The position numbers were made by a program, and so were the translations under genes. A model generated the notes under the pieces. That model was not told where the DNA came from and did not search any database. It worked only from the letters and a program-made list of their open reading frames with translations. Shown here piece after piece: positions 1 through 9,169 of a DNA stretch of 64,000 nucleotides. Origin of the DNA: Kineobactrum salinum (GTDB lineage: Bacteria; Pseudomonadota; Gammaproteobacteria; Pseudomonadales; Halieaceae); contig NZ_CP048711.1 of the NCBI RefSeq assembly GCF_010669285.1, positions 3,782,001-3,846,000 on the forward strand. The letters run 5' to 3'. Each line of letters starts with the position of its first letter. Position 1 is the first letter of the stretch.

Positions 1-2
1 AA

Positions 3-194
3 CACGCAAGCTACGCCGAGGAAGTACCGGAACTTGCCCTGGCTCACGTCAGCAGCGACCGTACCCGCACCGCCTACGCGCGAGGGGAGCTGATTGATAA
101 ACGGCGTGAGCTGATGGACGACTGGGAACACTTTATCCTGCATGGCCATGAGGAGCGCGGTGGCAAGGTGGTCAGCGTCGGAGGACGGAAGTGA
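3..194 (+). CDS. P4-type tyrosine integrase, C-terminal end (partial)
   Basis: This frame is open from the window edge and gives the last 63 residues of a phage/island integrase. The stretch TRTAYARGELIDKRRELM is the typical C-terminal box of P4-family tyrosine recombinases, and its Tyr (codon at 75-77) would be the nucleophile that attacks DNA. Such integrases insert genomic islands at tRNA 3' ends and normally sit at one island end. Its place at the left edge, followed by decayed genes and then a catabolic cluster, fits the left end of island A. The N-terminal part lies outside the window, so I cannot tell whether the gene is complete. Confidence 0.8.
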   Translation, partial: HASYAEEVPELALAHVSSDRTRTAYARGELIDKRRELMDDWEHFILHGHEERGGKVVSVGGRK

Positions 195-682
195 TGGACA
201 TAGCCAAAATTCGCCATCTGTTGGACCGATCTGCCCGATTTCGCATCCAGCGGGCGATGTGCTGTCGAGTTCTCGGACCCGCTCTTTTGATGAGTCACCA
301 AACTCTACATGGAGTGTCGACCCAAAAAAAGCTCTGTTCGCCTGATCGAAAGCTACCACAAAGACAGTTCTGGCAAGCTGCCACACCAGGCTTCCCGGAC
401 TGAGACCATTTCGCCATTCTGGGAGTATGACAATCTCTCCCTCACCGCCGCCCTGCTTTATAAGTCACAGATTTATAGGCATTAATAAGCAGTATAGATG
501 TGGTTACCAACAAAACACCTACATGCGGCGCGGCCTATGGCGGCCATACTCCAGCCATACACCACTGAATAGACACAAGCCATCACACCCACAGAGGGCC
601 AGCACCCTCAGTCGATATTCTCAAAGTCCCTGAAGTCGTAGACTCTGCCGGTCTGTTCCCCTGGTGCATTTGGATGCCTTCG
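195..682. other. Gene-poor segment, possibly decayed coding DNA
   Basis: No convincing gene. A short reading frame begins at 194 (MDIAKIRHLLDRSARF...) overlapping the integrase stop, but it shows no recognisable domain. Another open stretch at about 310-500 reads as plausible protein (it contains KLPHQASRTETISPFWEY) and ends at a TAA near 500, without a credible start. Both could be remnants of island cargo next to the integrase. Confidence 0.3.
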
Positions 683-823
683 ATGCCCGCTACCTCAGAG
701 AAAATGGCCGAGATGCTGAGCACCAATCCGGTTGTGTTGCGTCGCCCCTTGGGGTTGTTACGGGATCAGGGCTATGTGCGCTCCGTGAAAGGCCATAACG
801 GACGTCGAAGAAGATCCGCTTGA
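683..823 (+). pseudogene. Rrf2-family regulator fragment
   Basis: A 46-residue frame beginning at ATG 683 contains [18 protein letters not shown] followed by [16 protein letters not shown]. This matches the winged-helix recognition region of Rrf2-type regulators (NsrR/IscR/YwnA class), where the usual text is close to 'LAESVNTNPVVVRRLLGLLR'. The first helix and the C-terminal half are missing, so this is a remnant. The cysteines that bind Fe-S in some members are not present in the fragment. Confidence 0.6.
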
Positions 824-864
824 GGAGAAACTGGTGACGAAAAAAGAGCAATGCAAATAAGTTC

Positions 865-1443
865 CTATATTCTGGGCGCTAGCGCATCGCTCTCATAAGG
901 GACTTCCCCATAGTTGAGCATTGCTTTAGCAAATCTGTTAGATAATTCAAGCAGTTCATCAGCACCTTTAGGCCAATGCCCTGTGGTTTCTATATACCTA
1001 TTCTTTGTCGCCTGATCTTGGTCGGAAAGATCATTCCCAAGTTCTTTGGGAGTTATCCCGACCCGCTCCATCTCTTGAATAAGGATTGGAGCGTCAATGC
1101 ATTGCGTAGCGTGCACTGTCAGCATCGACAACTGAATCGTGTCAAGGATTTCGTAAACAGTGGCGTCCTCTTCCAACGCCTTGACAATATGCATTTCAAT
1201 GCCACCCGAGTATAGGTGATTTACGCTGGCATCTAGTGCAATGTAGATCAATTCGCAGGTCTTTCGATTGAGATTGCCTGATTCGAAAGGTGTCTGATGA
1301 AATTCCAAGTAGGCATTCAAGTATTCAGTCGAGTAGGAAAGTAATCCCTCATGAAATTCGTGCTAGTAGCCGCGCTTTTCTACTACCTTCTCTCGAAGTA
1401 ATTTCTTTTATTCTGGGCTGTATGCTTCGTTATTGAAATTCAT
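865..1443 (-). pseudogene. Carboxymuconolactone decarboxylase-family protein, broken
   Basis: Reading leftward from ATG 1443, the frame gives an AhpD/carboxymuconolactone-decarboxylase-like protein of about 190 residues with two in-frame stops, TAA at 1408-1410 and TAG at 1363-1365. The conserved core is clear after the second stop: ELIYIALDASVNHLY, then GIEMHIVKALEEDATVYEIL and a VHATQCIDAPIL segment. The TAG sits in a GY-stop-HEF context where relatives usually carry Trp (GYWxxF), so a single TGG-to-TAG change would explain it. A 151-residue frame remains open from a TTG at about 1320. The CxxC pair of redox-active AhpD is absent. Members of this family accompany aromatic or lactone catabolism. 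Confidence 0.7.
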
Positions 1444-1638
1444 TAGAAGGACCAAAGGTATTTATGGAAAGATCAGGTACGAGTATATACGCAAACGAGC
1501 AACATACGTGGTGAGGACATGCAGGATTTCTGCAACTCAAGTTCGTACTTACACACACAGTCGTACAGCCTCATAGCGTAATACTTCGCGCTAGCTAGCT
1601 GCCGGTGATTTTCAGTCCAGTTGTCCAAGAATCTGTGC

Positions 1639-2525
1639 TTAAGCAGCGCATTTATTCCGCTCAATTTCCTGTAACTTTCCAGGGTTGAGCGATACCGGTC
1701 CGGTTGCATCCCAGTTTCGGATTTGACCAGGCCAGCGTCTAGGATATAGGCGCTTTGCTCTTTCATAAACCGCTTTTCGATGCGTCAGTTTCTCAAGATA
1801 TTCGCCACGGTGCCGACTGCCCGGCGTGACGAAGTTGATGCCACTGAGCAAGTGCTGCTCGTTATAGGCATGCTCGAACGCCAGCATCCATTCACGAACC
1901 GCCCGCAGCGAATCAAAGCCCTTGACTGGCTATCTGGGACAGTACTTTACCGTCTTGAACAAGGACTCCTAATACGGGTTGTCATTGCTCACCCGGGGAC
2001 GGCTGTAGGACAGACGATCTTGCGACTGTAGATGTCCAGGATCAGGTACAGATACCAGTGCTGGCCGCGGACCACAGAAGGATAGCAACTGATATCCCAA
2101 CTCCAGACCTGGTTCGGCCCGGTGGCGGTAAAGCTGGTAGGCTCCGGCACTCTTCTGGTCGGTTGCATGCGCCCACGGTGGTTCAACTGCCGGTGTTTCT
2201 TTAGGACCCGGTAGAACGAGGACTCCGACGCCAGATAAACACCCTGATCAGCCAGCAGCGGCACGATCTGCGACGGCGGCAGGCTCTGGTGTTTCGGCAA
2301 GTTGTAGGTGCTAACGATCGCGGCTTCCTTTTCTGTGGTTAATTGATGGGGTTGCTCGACTCGATTCGCTTCAGCGCGTTGATCCTGAGAGACCGAACCA
2401 TCAGTTTCGCGCCAGCGCTTCAAGGTGCGCTGACTCAGATCCATCAGTTCCGCCGCCTTGTAGCGCGTCGCACCGCCGGCTATGGCCTCATCAAAGTACT
2501 GCAAGAGCCTAATACGCGCGGTCAA
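1639..2525 (-). pseudogene. IS3-family transposase OrfB, internally deleted
   Basis: The N-terminal part (2525 down to about 1990) has a helix-turn-helix (KAAELMDLSQRTLKRWRETD) and the start of the rve integrase core with the first catalytic Asp region (PNQVWSWDISCYPS, then YLYLILDIYSRKIV). After SRKIV the frame is lost, and the sequence resumes in another frame at SNDNPY-stop-ESLFKTVKYCPR-stop-PVKGFDSL, followed by REWMLAFEHAYNEQHLLSGI and GPVSLNPGK. The block carrying the second catalytic Asp is therefore deleted, and two stops lie in the rest. Non-functional. Confidence 0.75.
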
Positions 2526-2530
2526 CGAGG

Positions 2531-3037
2531 TCAGTTGTCCTCGTTGTCCGGATCTTCGCCGTACAAGGCCTCCAGCTTTTTTGACAGCACCAGCAGGGAG
2601 GTAGTCTCCCCCAAGGCGCGGTCCTTACGACGAACTTCCGCCTTCAGTTTCTTGATGGTTTTCCGGGATTCCCGCTGCTGCTTCTGGGCGGCTTTCTCCT
2701 GGCCTTCCTGCATGACAGCGCCCTGAAGGCAGGCTTCCTTCCAGCGCTGCACCTGCTCTGGATACAGGCCTTTCTCGGGGTAGTAAGCCCCGAGTTCGGC
2801 TTCAGACATGGCGGCGGTTTCAATCACAACAGCCAGCTTGGCTTCCGAAGACCAATGCTCTCCGATATTACGGTTACCCGGTACAGGTATTCCCTTTTGT
2901 CGACACTGTTTCAACCAACTATACAGAGTCACATCGGAAATGCCTTCCTCCGCTGACACCGACACCACGGTGCGGTTCAACGGGGGTAACAGCTTCTTCA
3001 GCACTGCGGCCTTACGTTCTTCGGAATACCGAGGCAT
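2531..3037 (-). CDS. IS3-family transposase OrfA
   Basis: A 168-residue protein beginning MPRYSEERKAAVLKKLLPP, containing a helix-turn-helix (VSVSAEEGISDVTLYSWLKQ) and a basic coiled-coil tail (ESRKTIKKLKAEVRRKDRAL), as expected of an IS3-group OrfA that binds the terminal repeats. ATG 3037 is preferred over upstream alternatives because the homology begins there. The partner OrfB is broken, so this copy is probably inert. Confidence 0.7.
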   Translation of the reverse strand: MPRYSEERKAAVLKKLLPPLNRTVVSVSAEEGISDVTLYSWLKQCRQKGIPVPGNRNIGEHWSSEAKLAVVIETAAMSEAELGAYYPEKGLYPEQVQRWKEACLQGAVMQEGQEKAAQKQQRESRKTIKKLKAEVRRKDRALGETTSLLVLSKKLEALYGEDPDNEDN

Positions 3038-3170
3038 GAAAGCTCTCATACCGCCCACTCTGGAGTGAATTCAGGCAAAATCGCCAACTGTACAACCAGG
3101 CTGACAGAGTGGGCATGCTCTAAATGAAGGTGTAATCCCCCCATTTCTAACCACCCATTTGAGTAGAGGG

Positions 3171-3968
3171 TTATGCTGCCTGTAGCAGCCGGGCCGGAGG
3201 TATCCCTCCTATAGCTGTATTGGGTCGCTCGTTATTGTATTCCCATAGCCACTGTGTCGCTAATAGCTGGGCATGGGCAACGCTGCTGAACTCATGCAGA
3301 TCCAGCCATTCATGTCGCGCGGTCCGGTTGAAACGCTCCACATAAGCATTCTGAGTTGGCTTGCCCGGCTGGATATAGATCAGCGTTATCCGGTTCTTGT
3401 TCGCCCACGCTACCAGCGACTGCGAGATATATTCCGGCCCATTGTCACAGCGAAGTGCCGCTGGCTTTCCACGCCATTCAATGATCTGTTCCAGTGCGCG
3501 AATCACGCGTGAGGCAGGTAACGACAAGTCTACTTCAATCCCCAGACCTTCACGGTTGTAATCGTCAATCACGTTGAACGTGCGAAAGCTCTTGCCGCTG
3601 ACGAGCTGATCACTCATGAAGTCCATGGACCAGACCTGGTTCGGCGCAGTCGGAACATCCAGTTCGCCTGGATAATCCCGCTTGATCCGCCGCTTGGGCT
3701 TGATGCGCAGGTTTAGCTCGAGCTGTCGGTAGAGGCGGTAGACCCGCTTGTGATTCCACGGGTAGCCCTTCACGTTGCGCAGATACAGGAAGCACAGCCC
3801 GAAGCCCCAGCGCTTGTGGGTTTGCGTCAGCTTTAGCAGCCATTCGGCAATCAGGGCATTCTCGCCATCCAGCTTTGCCTGATAGCGATAACAGGTCTCG
3901 CTAATGCCGTACACCACACACGCCAGCCGGACACTGATGCCATGTTTGGCCACGCCTTTCCTGGCCAT
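3171..3968 (-). CDS. IS3/IS407-type transposase OrfB (rve integrase core)
   Basis: From ATG 3968 the frame encodes 265 residues with the IS3 HTH_21 segment ([20 protein letters not shown]) and a complete rve domain. Catalytic acidic residues are visible in [15 protein letters not shown], in [12 protein letters not shown] and in [19 protein letters not shown] (Asp, Asp, Glu). The frame is open upstream of 3968 across the end of OrfA, so the active protein is probably an OrfAB fusion made by frameshifting. No disruptive mutation is seen. Confidence 0.9.
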   Translation of the reverse strand: MARKGVAKHGISVRLACVVYGISETCYRYQAKLDGENALIAEWLLKLTQTHKRWGFGLCFLYLRNVKGYPWNHKRVYRLYRQLELNLRIKPKRRIKRDYPGELDVPTAPNQVWSMDFMSDQLVSGKSFRTFNVIDDYNREGLGIEVDLSLPASRVIRALEQIIEWRGKPAALRCDNGPEYISQSLVAWANKNRITLIYIQPGKPTQNAYVERFNRTARHEWLDLHEFSSVAHAQLLATQWLWEYNNERPNTAIGGIPPARLLQAA

Positions 3969-3988
3969 CTCCCGGCGTTGAGATGGCC

Positions 3989-4255
3989 TTACAACTTTCC
4001 CTCGAGGGCTTCCTGGCGCAATTCGGCCTTGATCCGCTCTTCGGCATACATCTTCTTCAGGCGAGCATTCTCGGCTTCCAGCTCCTTCAACCGCTTCATG
4101 AGCGGCGCGTCCATCCCACCAAACTTTGCGCGCCACTGATAGATCAGTGCCGTGCTGACGTTGTGCTCGCGGGCCAGATCCGCGACCGGAACGCCCGCTT
4201 CGTGCTGCTTCAAAACCGCCAGTATCTGGCTGTCGGAAAATCGAGACTTCTTCAT
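3989..4255 (-). CDS. IS3/IS407-type transposase OrfA
   Basis: An 88-residue protein, [19 protein letters not shown]..., with a helix-turn-helix ([20 protein letters not shown]) and a leucine-zipper-like end ([20 protein letters not shown]). This is the standard IS407-group OrfA that recognises the terminal repeats and oligomerises. It ends EGKL-stop, with OrfB in another frame continuing just downstream, as in relatives where a programmed -1 frameshift makes the OrfAB transposase. Confidence 0.9.
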   Translation of the reverse strand: MKKSRFSDSQILAVLKQHEAGVPVADLAREHNVSTALIYQWRAKFGGMDAPLMKRLKELEAENARLKKMYAEERIKAELRQEALEGKL

Positions 4256-4324
4256 GCATCGCTCCTTCTGCGATCATTATAAAAGCCTCTACTCAAAATC
4301 TCGATTATTTTCTGGGGGATTACA

Positions 4325-5347
4325 AAGGTATGGAAGATTATCGATAACTTGGATAACTTGGCTCGAGGTCAGATAATGAAACGTTATCGGAATACAGACT
4401 TAGACAACACTAAACGCTGTTACATGACTATCTGGGATAGCTGCAAAGGGCATGAACACTCAACTACTGAGTCTTCAAATAATATAAAAGAACGTCCGTA
4501 CAGTTATTTATTTTTCTGGGTGTACTGTCGGTGAGATAGCCCATCTGTATGCGTATCGAGGATGGAAGTAATTACTTCCTCAATGCTGTCTGGCCGCTAA
4601 CATAGCGCTATTGGGGCATAAAACATTGAATATGTCATCACGCCTGTTTCCTTCGGCACGCGGGCGAAGTCGAAGAGGGAATTCCGTAATGTCTACTTCG
4701 AACCGGAGGATCGCCCGCGCAGGACATTATTGGCGATCCGACAATTGCAGCGGAGGGTATTATTCGCAACGCAACTATCCTGTTCATTCGAAACGTATCC
4801 CGTAACCAAATGAAAATATTAGATTTATTCCGAGGCATTGGTGTGATGCACCGCCAGTGCAACGAGAAATTGCTGATAAGAGAGTGAATGGAAAGCCTCT
4901 GTCACTGCGAAGCCTCTTGACAATATAAGGCCGACCGGTCATTCTGTTAATAATGGAGTGGCAATATGGAGGTTTTTGCTTGGTGAGAGAACGGTTTTAC
5001 GGTAAGTCTGAATCTGGCCTCCATTACATATATTGCGACGATATGCCGGTTTTTGAGTGCTTGGGAATTCCGCTACTTTATTGGCCGGTCATTCGGTATC
5101 TGGTACTTGAGGGTTTGTAAGAATTTCCCGGAGGGGTGCACCTCTTTAACCAAGTAAGTTTTTGGGGAGTTGGTTCGCTTCGATCCGCTTCGTGTGACCT
5201 TCAATAAGCTGGCGACTCGATCTGGGCATATTTCTACAGAAGCTTTGTATCGTAGCATGATAGAAATTTGGCTATTGATATTGGGTCTTTGGTCTGAGAC
5301 AAGCGGCCATAGTTATAATTATGGCAACATAAATATCGGAGAAAGGA
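4325..5347. other. Intergenic segment before the first catabolic gene
   Basis: About 1 kb without a credible gene. It holds the right copy of the AAGG duplication (4325-4328), a promoter/operator at 4917-4945 and a second partial operator-like string GGCCGGTCATTC at 5083-5094 without a matching -35 box. Short frames here have no homology that I recognise. The DNA may be decayed island cargo. Confidence 0.4.
4917..4945 (+). promoter_or_regulatory. Promoter with TetR-type operator in the spacer
   Basis: TTGACA at 4917-4922 is followed at offset 16 by the palindrome GACCGGTC (4933-4940) and then ATTCT. The same arrangement occurs at 13520 and 24404. A 17-bp spacer would put CATTCT at -10, so the palindrome would lie between or over the promoter elements, as in a repressed promoter. 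The nearest downstream gene starts at 5348, which implies a long leader. Binding by the TetR protein of 18205-18789 is inference. Confidence 0.55.
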
Positions 5348-5773
5348 ATGCGGAATCCAGAATCGGAAGCGGAAATTCTACGTATTGAGAAATTGTTTAA
5401 TCGGCCCGACTTCGACATTGGGGAATGCCTCGATTATTGCGATCCCAAGGATTTCGTCTCATTTGACTTTTTATACAATATCGTAGGCAAGGAAGCTCAC
5501 AGAAAACATCTTGAAAGCATGCGCTCTAACATTCCAAAGTTAGATTGTGAATTTCTCAGGATGGAAATCAGCGCCGGTGACGACCATGGTTTTGCCAATT
5601 ATATCCTGCATGTTACGTTGTACAACGACGACGACAGCATCATGTACGAAAGTAACATGAGAGTAACAATCTGTTACCGGAAATCCGATGGAAAATGGTA
5701 CCAAGTGGCGCAACATGCATCAGTCCCTATTGATCTCCAAACCGGCGTGCCTGATTTAAAATCCGTATGGTAA
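5348..5773 (+). CDS. SnoaL/NTF2-like protein
   Basis: 141 residues with the look of a small NTF2-like alpha+beta barrel (SnoaL class). It has a helical N-terminal third, then beta-rich text (NYILHVTLYNDDDSIMYESN, MRVTICYRKSDGKWY). Family members are small isomerases, dehydratases, hydrolases or accessory subunits that bind hydrophobic substrates. No catalytic dyad can be assigned with certainty. A good ribosome site (ggagaaagga) precedes ATG 5348. It is the first gene of the CoA-dependent cluster, which suggests a role with its cyclic or steroid-like substrate, but the reaction is unknown. Confidence 0.6.
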   Translation: MRNPESEAEILRIEKLFNRPDFDIGECLDYCDPKDFVSFDFLYNIVGKEAHRKHLESMRSNIPKLDCEFLRMEISAGDDHGFANYILHVTLYNDDDSIMYESNMRVTICYRKSDGKWYQVAQHASVPIDLQTGVPDLKSVW

Positions 5774-5849
5774 TGATCGGAATTTAGGCGACGCTACACC
5801 CTCTTCCTGAGAGATAATAAAACCCACCCCATATGAGTTTGAATTGATT

Positions 5850-7319
5850 ATGACTCTTATATCTTCTATAGCCGCACTGCGACACTGGGTTGAACAGGAC
5901 CCTAACCGTCCCGCATTGACTGATGACGAGCGAACACTGAGTCGGGGAGAGTTAGAGAAGCGTACCAATAAGGTGGCGCGTATTCTGGGGAAACATGGGG
6001 TCAAAGAAGGAAGCTTCGTTACTATAGTTCTGCCTAATTGCGCAGCCTTTATTGAAACTACAATAGCGGTGCTTAAATTGGGTGCGACGCCGCAGCCCGT
6101 CTCGTCACGGCTGCCTAAACGCGAACTAGATGCAATCATCGAGTTGGCTAAGCCTGCGTTAATCGTTGGTGTCGTCGCAAGCGACTATCCGGGAAGCCAG
6201 GTTCTCGAGGCCAATTTTTCAGTACCTAGAGACATATCGGAAGAGCCCTTGCCCGAACGTGTTTCGCGCTATTGGAAGGCACCAACATCCGGAGGGAGTA
6301 CTGGTCGACCGAAACTCATCGTGTCTAACGTGGCCGCGCAAGTAGATAATGAATTTGTGCCGTTTTCCCTGCCCATGATGTTGCCCAAAGCGGGTGTAAT
6401 CCTCGTGCCTGGGCCCCTTTACCACAATGCGCCGTTCACGTTGGTAATGCACGGTTTATTCCAAGGAAATCATGTCGTGATAGAAAACCGATTTGATGCC
6501 CTTCGTACACTGGACTTGATAGAGCGTTACGAAGTTCAGATGGTGTTGATGGTTCCCACCATGCTATCGCGAATCTGGAAGCTGCCAAGGGAGAAGAGAG
6601 AAGGAGTTAATATTTCAAGTTTGAAATTAGTCTATCACATGGGATCACATTGCCCATCTTGGCTCAAGGAAGCGTGGATTGAATGGCTTGGGCCGGAGCG
6701 CGTCTACGAATTATATGGTGGAACGGAGATGCAGGCGGTGACGGTCATTTCTGGCTGTGAGTGGCTAGATCACCGTGGTTCGGTGGGCCGTTGTCTGATG
6801 GGAGAAATGAAAATCGTCGGGGAAACTGGCGAAGAGCTGCCACCTGGCGAAGTGGGGGATATCTATATGCGACCTGGCGCGGACTTGCCTCCAACCTATT
6901 TCTACGTCGGTGCGGAAGCGAAAAACGTAGATGGTTGGGACACTATTGGCGACATTGGGTGGTTTGACAAGGATGGTTACCTTTATCTAGCAGATAGGCG
7001 GACGGATATGATTGTGCGCGGCGGGGCTAATATCTATCCCGCAGAAGTCGAAGCCGCCATTGAGGAGCACCCGTCGGTTAGATCCTGCGCAGTTGTAGGT
7101 CTGCCGGACGAAGACCTTGGTCAACGAGTACACGCAATAATTCAGGCTGGGGATGGAGTAACGGAGGCGGAGCTAGCAGTATATCTCGCAGCTAGACTTG
7201 CCAAATATAAATTACCACAGAGCTACGAATTCGTGAGCGAGCCTTTGAGGGATGATGCGGGCAAAACGCGCCGTTCAGCACTCCGTGATGCGCGTATATC
7301 AACTCTGGGAACTTTTTAA
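5850..7319 (+). CDS. Acyl-CoA synthetase (AMP-forming)
   Basis: 489 residues of the ANL superfamily, which activates a carboxylic acid to acyl-AMP and then acyl-CoA. The phosphate-binding loop is TSGGSTGRPKLI, the A5 motif is YGGTEMQ, the hinge region is DRRTDMIVRGGANIYPAEVE, and a C-terminal Lys is in DDAGKTRRSA. ATG 5850 is chosen over the in-frame ATG at 5844 because the N-terminal homology fits either and the difference is two residues. It is followed by a second CoA ligase, so the cluster probably activates two different acids or the same skeleton at two stages. The specificity is not predictable. Confidence 0.9.
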   Translation: MTLISSIAALRHWVEQDPNRPALTDDERTLSRGELEKRTNKVARILGKHGVKEGSFVTIVLPNCAAFIETTIAVLKLGATPQPVSSRLPKRELDAIIELAKPALIVGVVASDYPGSQVLEANFSVPRDISEEPLPERVSRYWKAPTSGGSTGRPKLIVSNVAAQVDNEFVPFSLPMMLPKAGVILVPGPLYHNAPFTLVMHGLFQGNHVVIENRFDALRTLDLIERYEVQMVLMVPTMLSRIWKLPREKREGVNISSLKLVYHMGSHCPSWLKEAWIEWLGPERVYELYGGTEMQAVTVISGCEWLDHRGSVGRCLMGEMKIVGETGEELPPGEVGDIYMRPGADLPPTYFYVGAEAKNVDGWDTIGDIGWFDKDGYLYLADRRTDMIVRGGANIYPAEVEAAIEEHPSVRSCAVVGLPDEDLGQRVHAIIQAGDGVTEAELAVYLAARLAKYKLPQSYEFVSEPLRDDAGKTRRSALRDARISTLGTF

Positions 7320-7378
7320 TCATTCTTGCAAATGTCAGATGAGAAAAAACACCAGCATATTGTTACAGGAGCGATAAT

Positions 7379-8998
7379 ATGGCTGTCGACTATAGACAGA
7401 GGCGTCGCCAATTTAATCTAAAAGAGAATACAACCGCGATTCTTGGTAAAGATACCTCGCAGCTAAATGTAGCGGTGCTTTGTTGCGACAGGCATTGCGG
7501 TGAAAACAAGATAGCACTGCACTGGCGAAACGAGGAAGGTGTATCCCGGGACTATACCTTTGAGGAACTTAAGGTACGCTCTGAACAATTTTCAGATGTC
7601 CTGCGCAAACAGGGGGTTGGTTCCGGAGACAGGGTTGCAGGATTGCTGCCGCGCATTCCTGAACTAGTCATTACGATTATTGCGGTCTGGCGAATTGGAG
7701 CAGTTTATCAGCCCCTGTTTACGGCTTTCGGTCCCAAGGCAATTGAACATCGCGTGACTACATCCAGTGCAAAAGTCATAGTGACTGATCTCGTAAACCG
7801 CCCAAAGCTGGAGAGCGCGGGTCTGTCCGCAACGATAGTTACGGCCATTAGAGAGGGTGAAACCCTTCCTGCCGGAGATGTAGCATTCAATCAAAAAGTG
7901 GATCTTTCTAGTTCAAATACGAAACCAGTTGGCCGCAATTTGGATGACGCGTTTTTGATGATGTTCACATCCGGTACGACTGGCCTCCCCAAGCCGTTGT
8001 ATGTCTCAGTTAAAGCGCTTGTGCCTTTCGCCAACTATATGCGTGATGCAATAGGCCTCAGGGACGACGATCGTTTTTGGAACCTTGCTGATCCGGGTTG
8101 GGCCTATGGGCTTTACTATGCCGTTACGGGTCCACTGCTTCTCGGATGCGCAACGCTCTTGTACGACGGACCCTTTAGCGTGGATAGCGCTATTAATGTC
8201 ATTAAAGATAATCACGTGAATAATCTCGCTGGAGCGCCAACAGCTTACCGGCTGATGATGGGGGCTAAAAGTAAAGCCGTCCATGAAATCAAAGGGCAAT
8301 TAAGAGCAGTCAGTAGTGCAGGCGAACCTCTGAGTCCGGATGTAATTTCTTGGTTTTCTGAAAACCTGGATACCGTGATCCACGATCATTATGGTCAAAC
8401 TGAACTAGGCATGCTCCTTTGCAATTACCATGGTCTTCAGCATGAAGTCACACCGGGTACCGCTGGCTACGCGATGCCTGGGTTTCGTTTGGCAGTTGTC
8501 AGCGATGAGGGGGCTGAATTGGCAGCTGGAGAAGCGGGGATTCTGGCCGTCGAGCTCTCGGGATCTCCGTTATTTTGGTTCACGGGTTATGAAGGTATTT
8601 CAACAAATTTAGTGGACGAGCAATTCTATTTAACAGGTGATATTGCGATATTGAACCGCAATGAAAGTATTAAGCTTGTTGGAAGGGCTGACGATGTCAT
8701 TACCTCATCAGGATATCGAATTGGTCCTTTCGATATCGAAAGCGTATTGATCGAACATGAGGCAGTTGTAGAAGCAGCTGTGATTGGAAAGCCGGATACC
8801 ATACGAACCGAGATAATAAAGGCTTTCGTTGTTCTGGAAAATAATGTCGGTACAACCGATTCGTTAGTAGAAGAACTACAAGCTTGGGTTAAACAACGCT
8901 TGGGTGCTCATTCATACCCAAGAGAAATCGATTTTGTTGATGATCTACCGAAAACCCCGAGTGGAAAAGTTCAACGGTTCCTGCTAAAGCAGCGTTAA
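7379..8998 (+). CDS. Acyl-CoA synthetase, acetyl/medium-chain type
   Basis: 539 residues, ANL superfamily, closer to the acetyl-CoA synthetase/ACSM branch than the preceding ligase. Motifs are MFTSGTTGLPKPL (P-loop), HYGQTELGM, GRADDVITSSGYRIGPFDIE (hinge and CoA-binding start) and LPKTPSGKVQR with the adenylation Lys. A ribosome site AGGAG lies seven bases before the ATG. It lies 59 bp after the first ligase and is probably in the same transcript. The acid substrate is unknown. Confidence 0.9.
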   Translation: MAVDYRQRRRQFNLKENTTAILGKDTSQLNVAVLCCDRHCGENKIALHWRNEEGVSRDYTFEELKVRSEQFSDVLRKQGVGSGDRVAGLLPRIPELVITIIAVWRIGAVYQPLFTAFGPKAIEHRVTTSSAKVIVTDLVNRPKLESAGLSATIVTAIREGETLPAGDVAFNQKVDLSSSNTKPVGRNLDDAFLMMFTSGTTGLPKPLYVSVKALVPFANYMRDAIGLRDDDRFWNLADPGWAYGLYYAVTGPLLLGCATLLYDGPFSVDSAINVIKDNHVNNLAGAPTAYRLMMGAKSKAVHEIKGQLRAVSSAGEPLSPDVISWFSENLDTVIHDHYGQTELGMLLCNYHGLQHEVTPGTAGYAMPGFRLAVVSDEGAELAAGEAGILAVELSGSPLFWFTGYEGISTNLVDEQFYLTGDIAILNRNESIKLVGRADDVITSSGYRIGPFDIESVLIEHEAVVEAAVIGKPDTIRTEIIKAFVVLENNVGTTDSLVEELQAWVKQRLGAHSYPREIDFVDDLPKTPSGKVQRFLLKQR

Positions 8999-9169
8999 TT
9001 AAACCCCAAATTTCGCCGAATAGTACGATGGAGAGGCCCTTTTCTTGGTTAGGATAGTGAATTAGGTGAAATTGACTGTGGCTAACATTTGAGCTCAACA
9101 AAGCCAAGGTTACAAAACATTGACGGGTAAGTGAAGTACCGAGAAGTCGAGAGAAATAAGGGAGATGTA

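Larger units (their letters stand above)
1639..3118 (-). mobile_element. Decayed IS3-family element
   Basis: A two-gene IS3-type element on the minus strand: an OrfA at 2531-3037 and a broken OrfB at 1639-2525. OrfB has lost an internal block and carries stops, so the element cannot move on its own. The right end is near 3100-3118, where 'gacagagtgggca' faces 'cgcccactct' about 45 bp further in. I could not find a matching left terminus or a target duplication, so both boundaries are approximate. The intact IS3/IS407-type element is inserted just to the right at 3131. Confidence 0.6.
3131..4324 (-). mobile_element. IS3-family (IS407-type) insertion sequence, intact ends
   Basis: A 1,194-bp element bounded by imperfect inverted repeats: TGTAATCCCCC...TTTGAGTAGAGG at 3131-3169 and its inverse ending at 4324. 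It is flanked on both sides by the 4-bp direct repeat AAGG (3127-3130 and 4325-4328), the duplication length typical of the IS407 group. It carries OrfA and OrfB on the minus strand in different frames. The clean target duplication implies a fairly recent, unrearranged insertion. Confidence 0.92.

Noticed and set aside
1473-1766. 97-residue minus-strand frame left of the IS3 remnant
   Set aside because: It overlaps the end of the OrfB remnant in another frame and has no recognisable domain or ribosome site.
5083-5094. GGCCGGTCATTC as a fourth operator
   Set aside because: The core matches, but there is no TTGACA at the required offset and no full palindrome, so I keep it only as a note.
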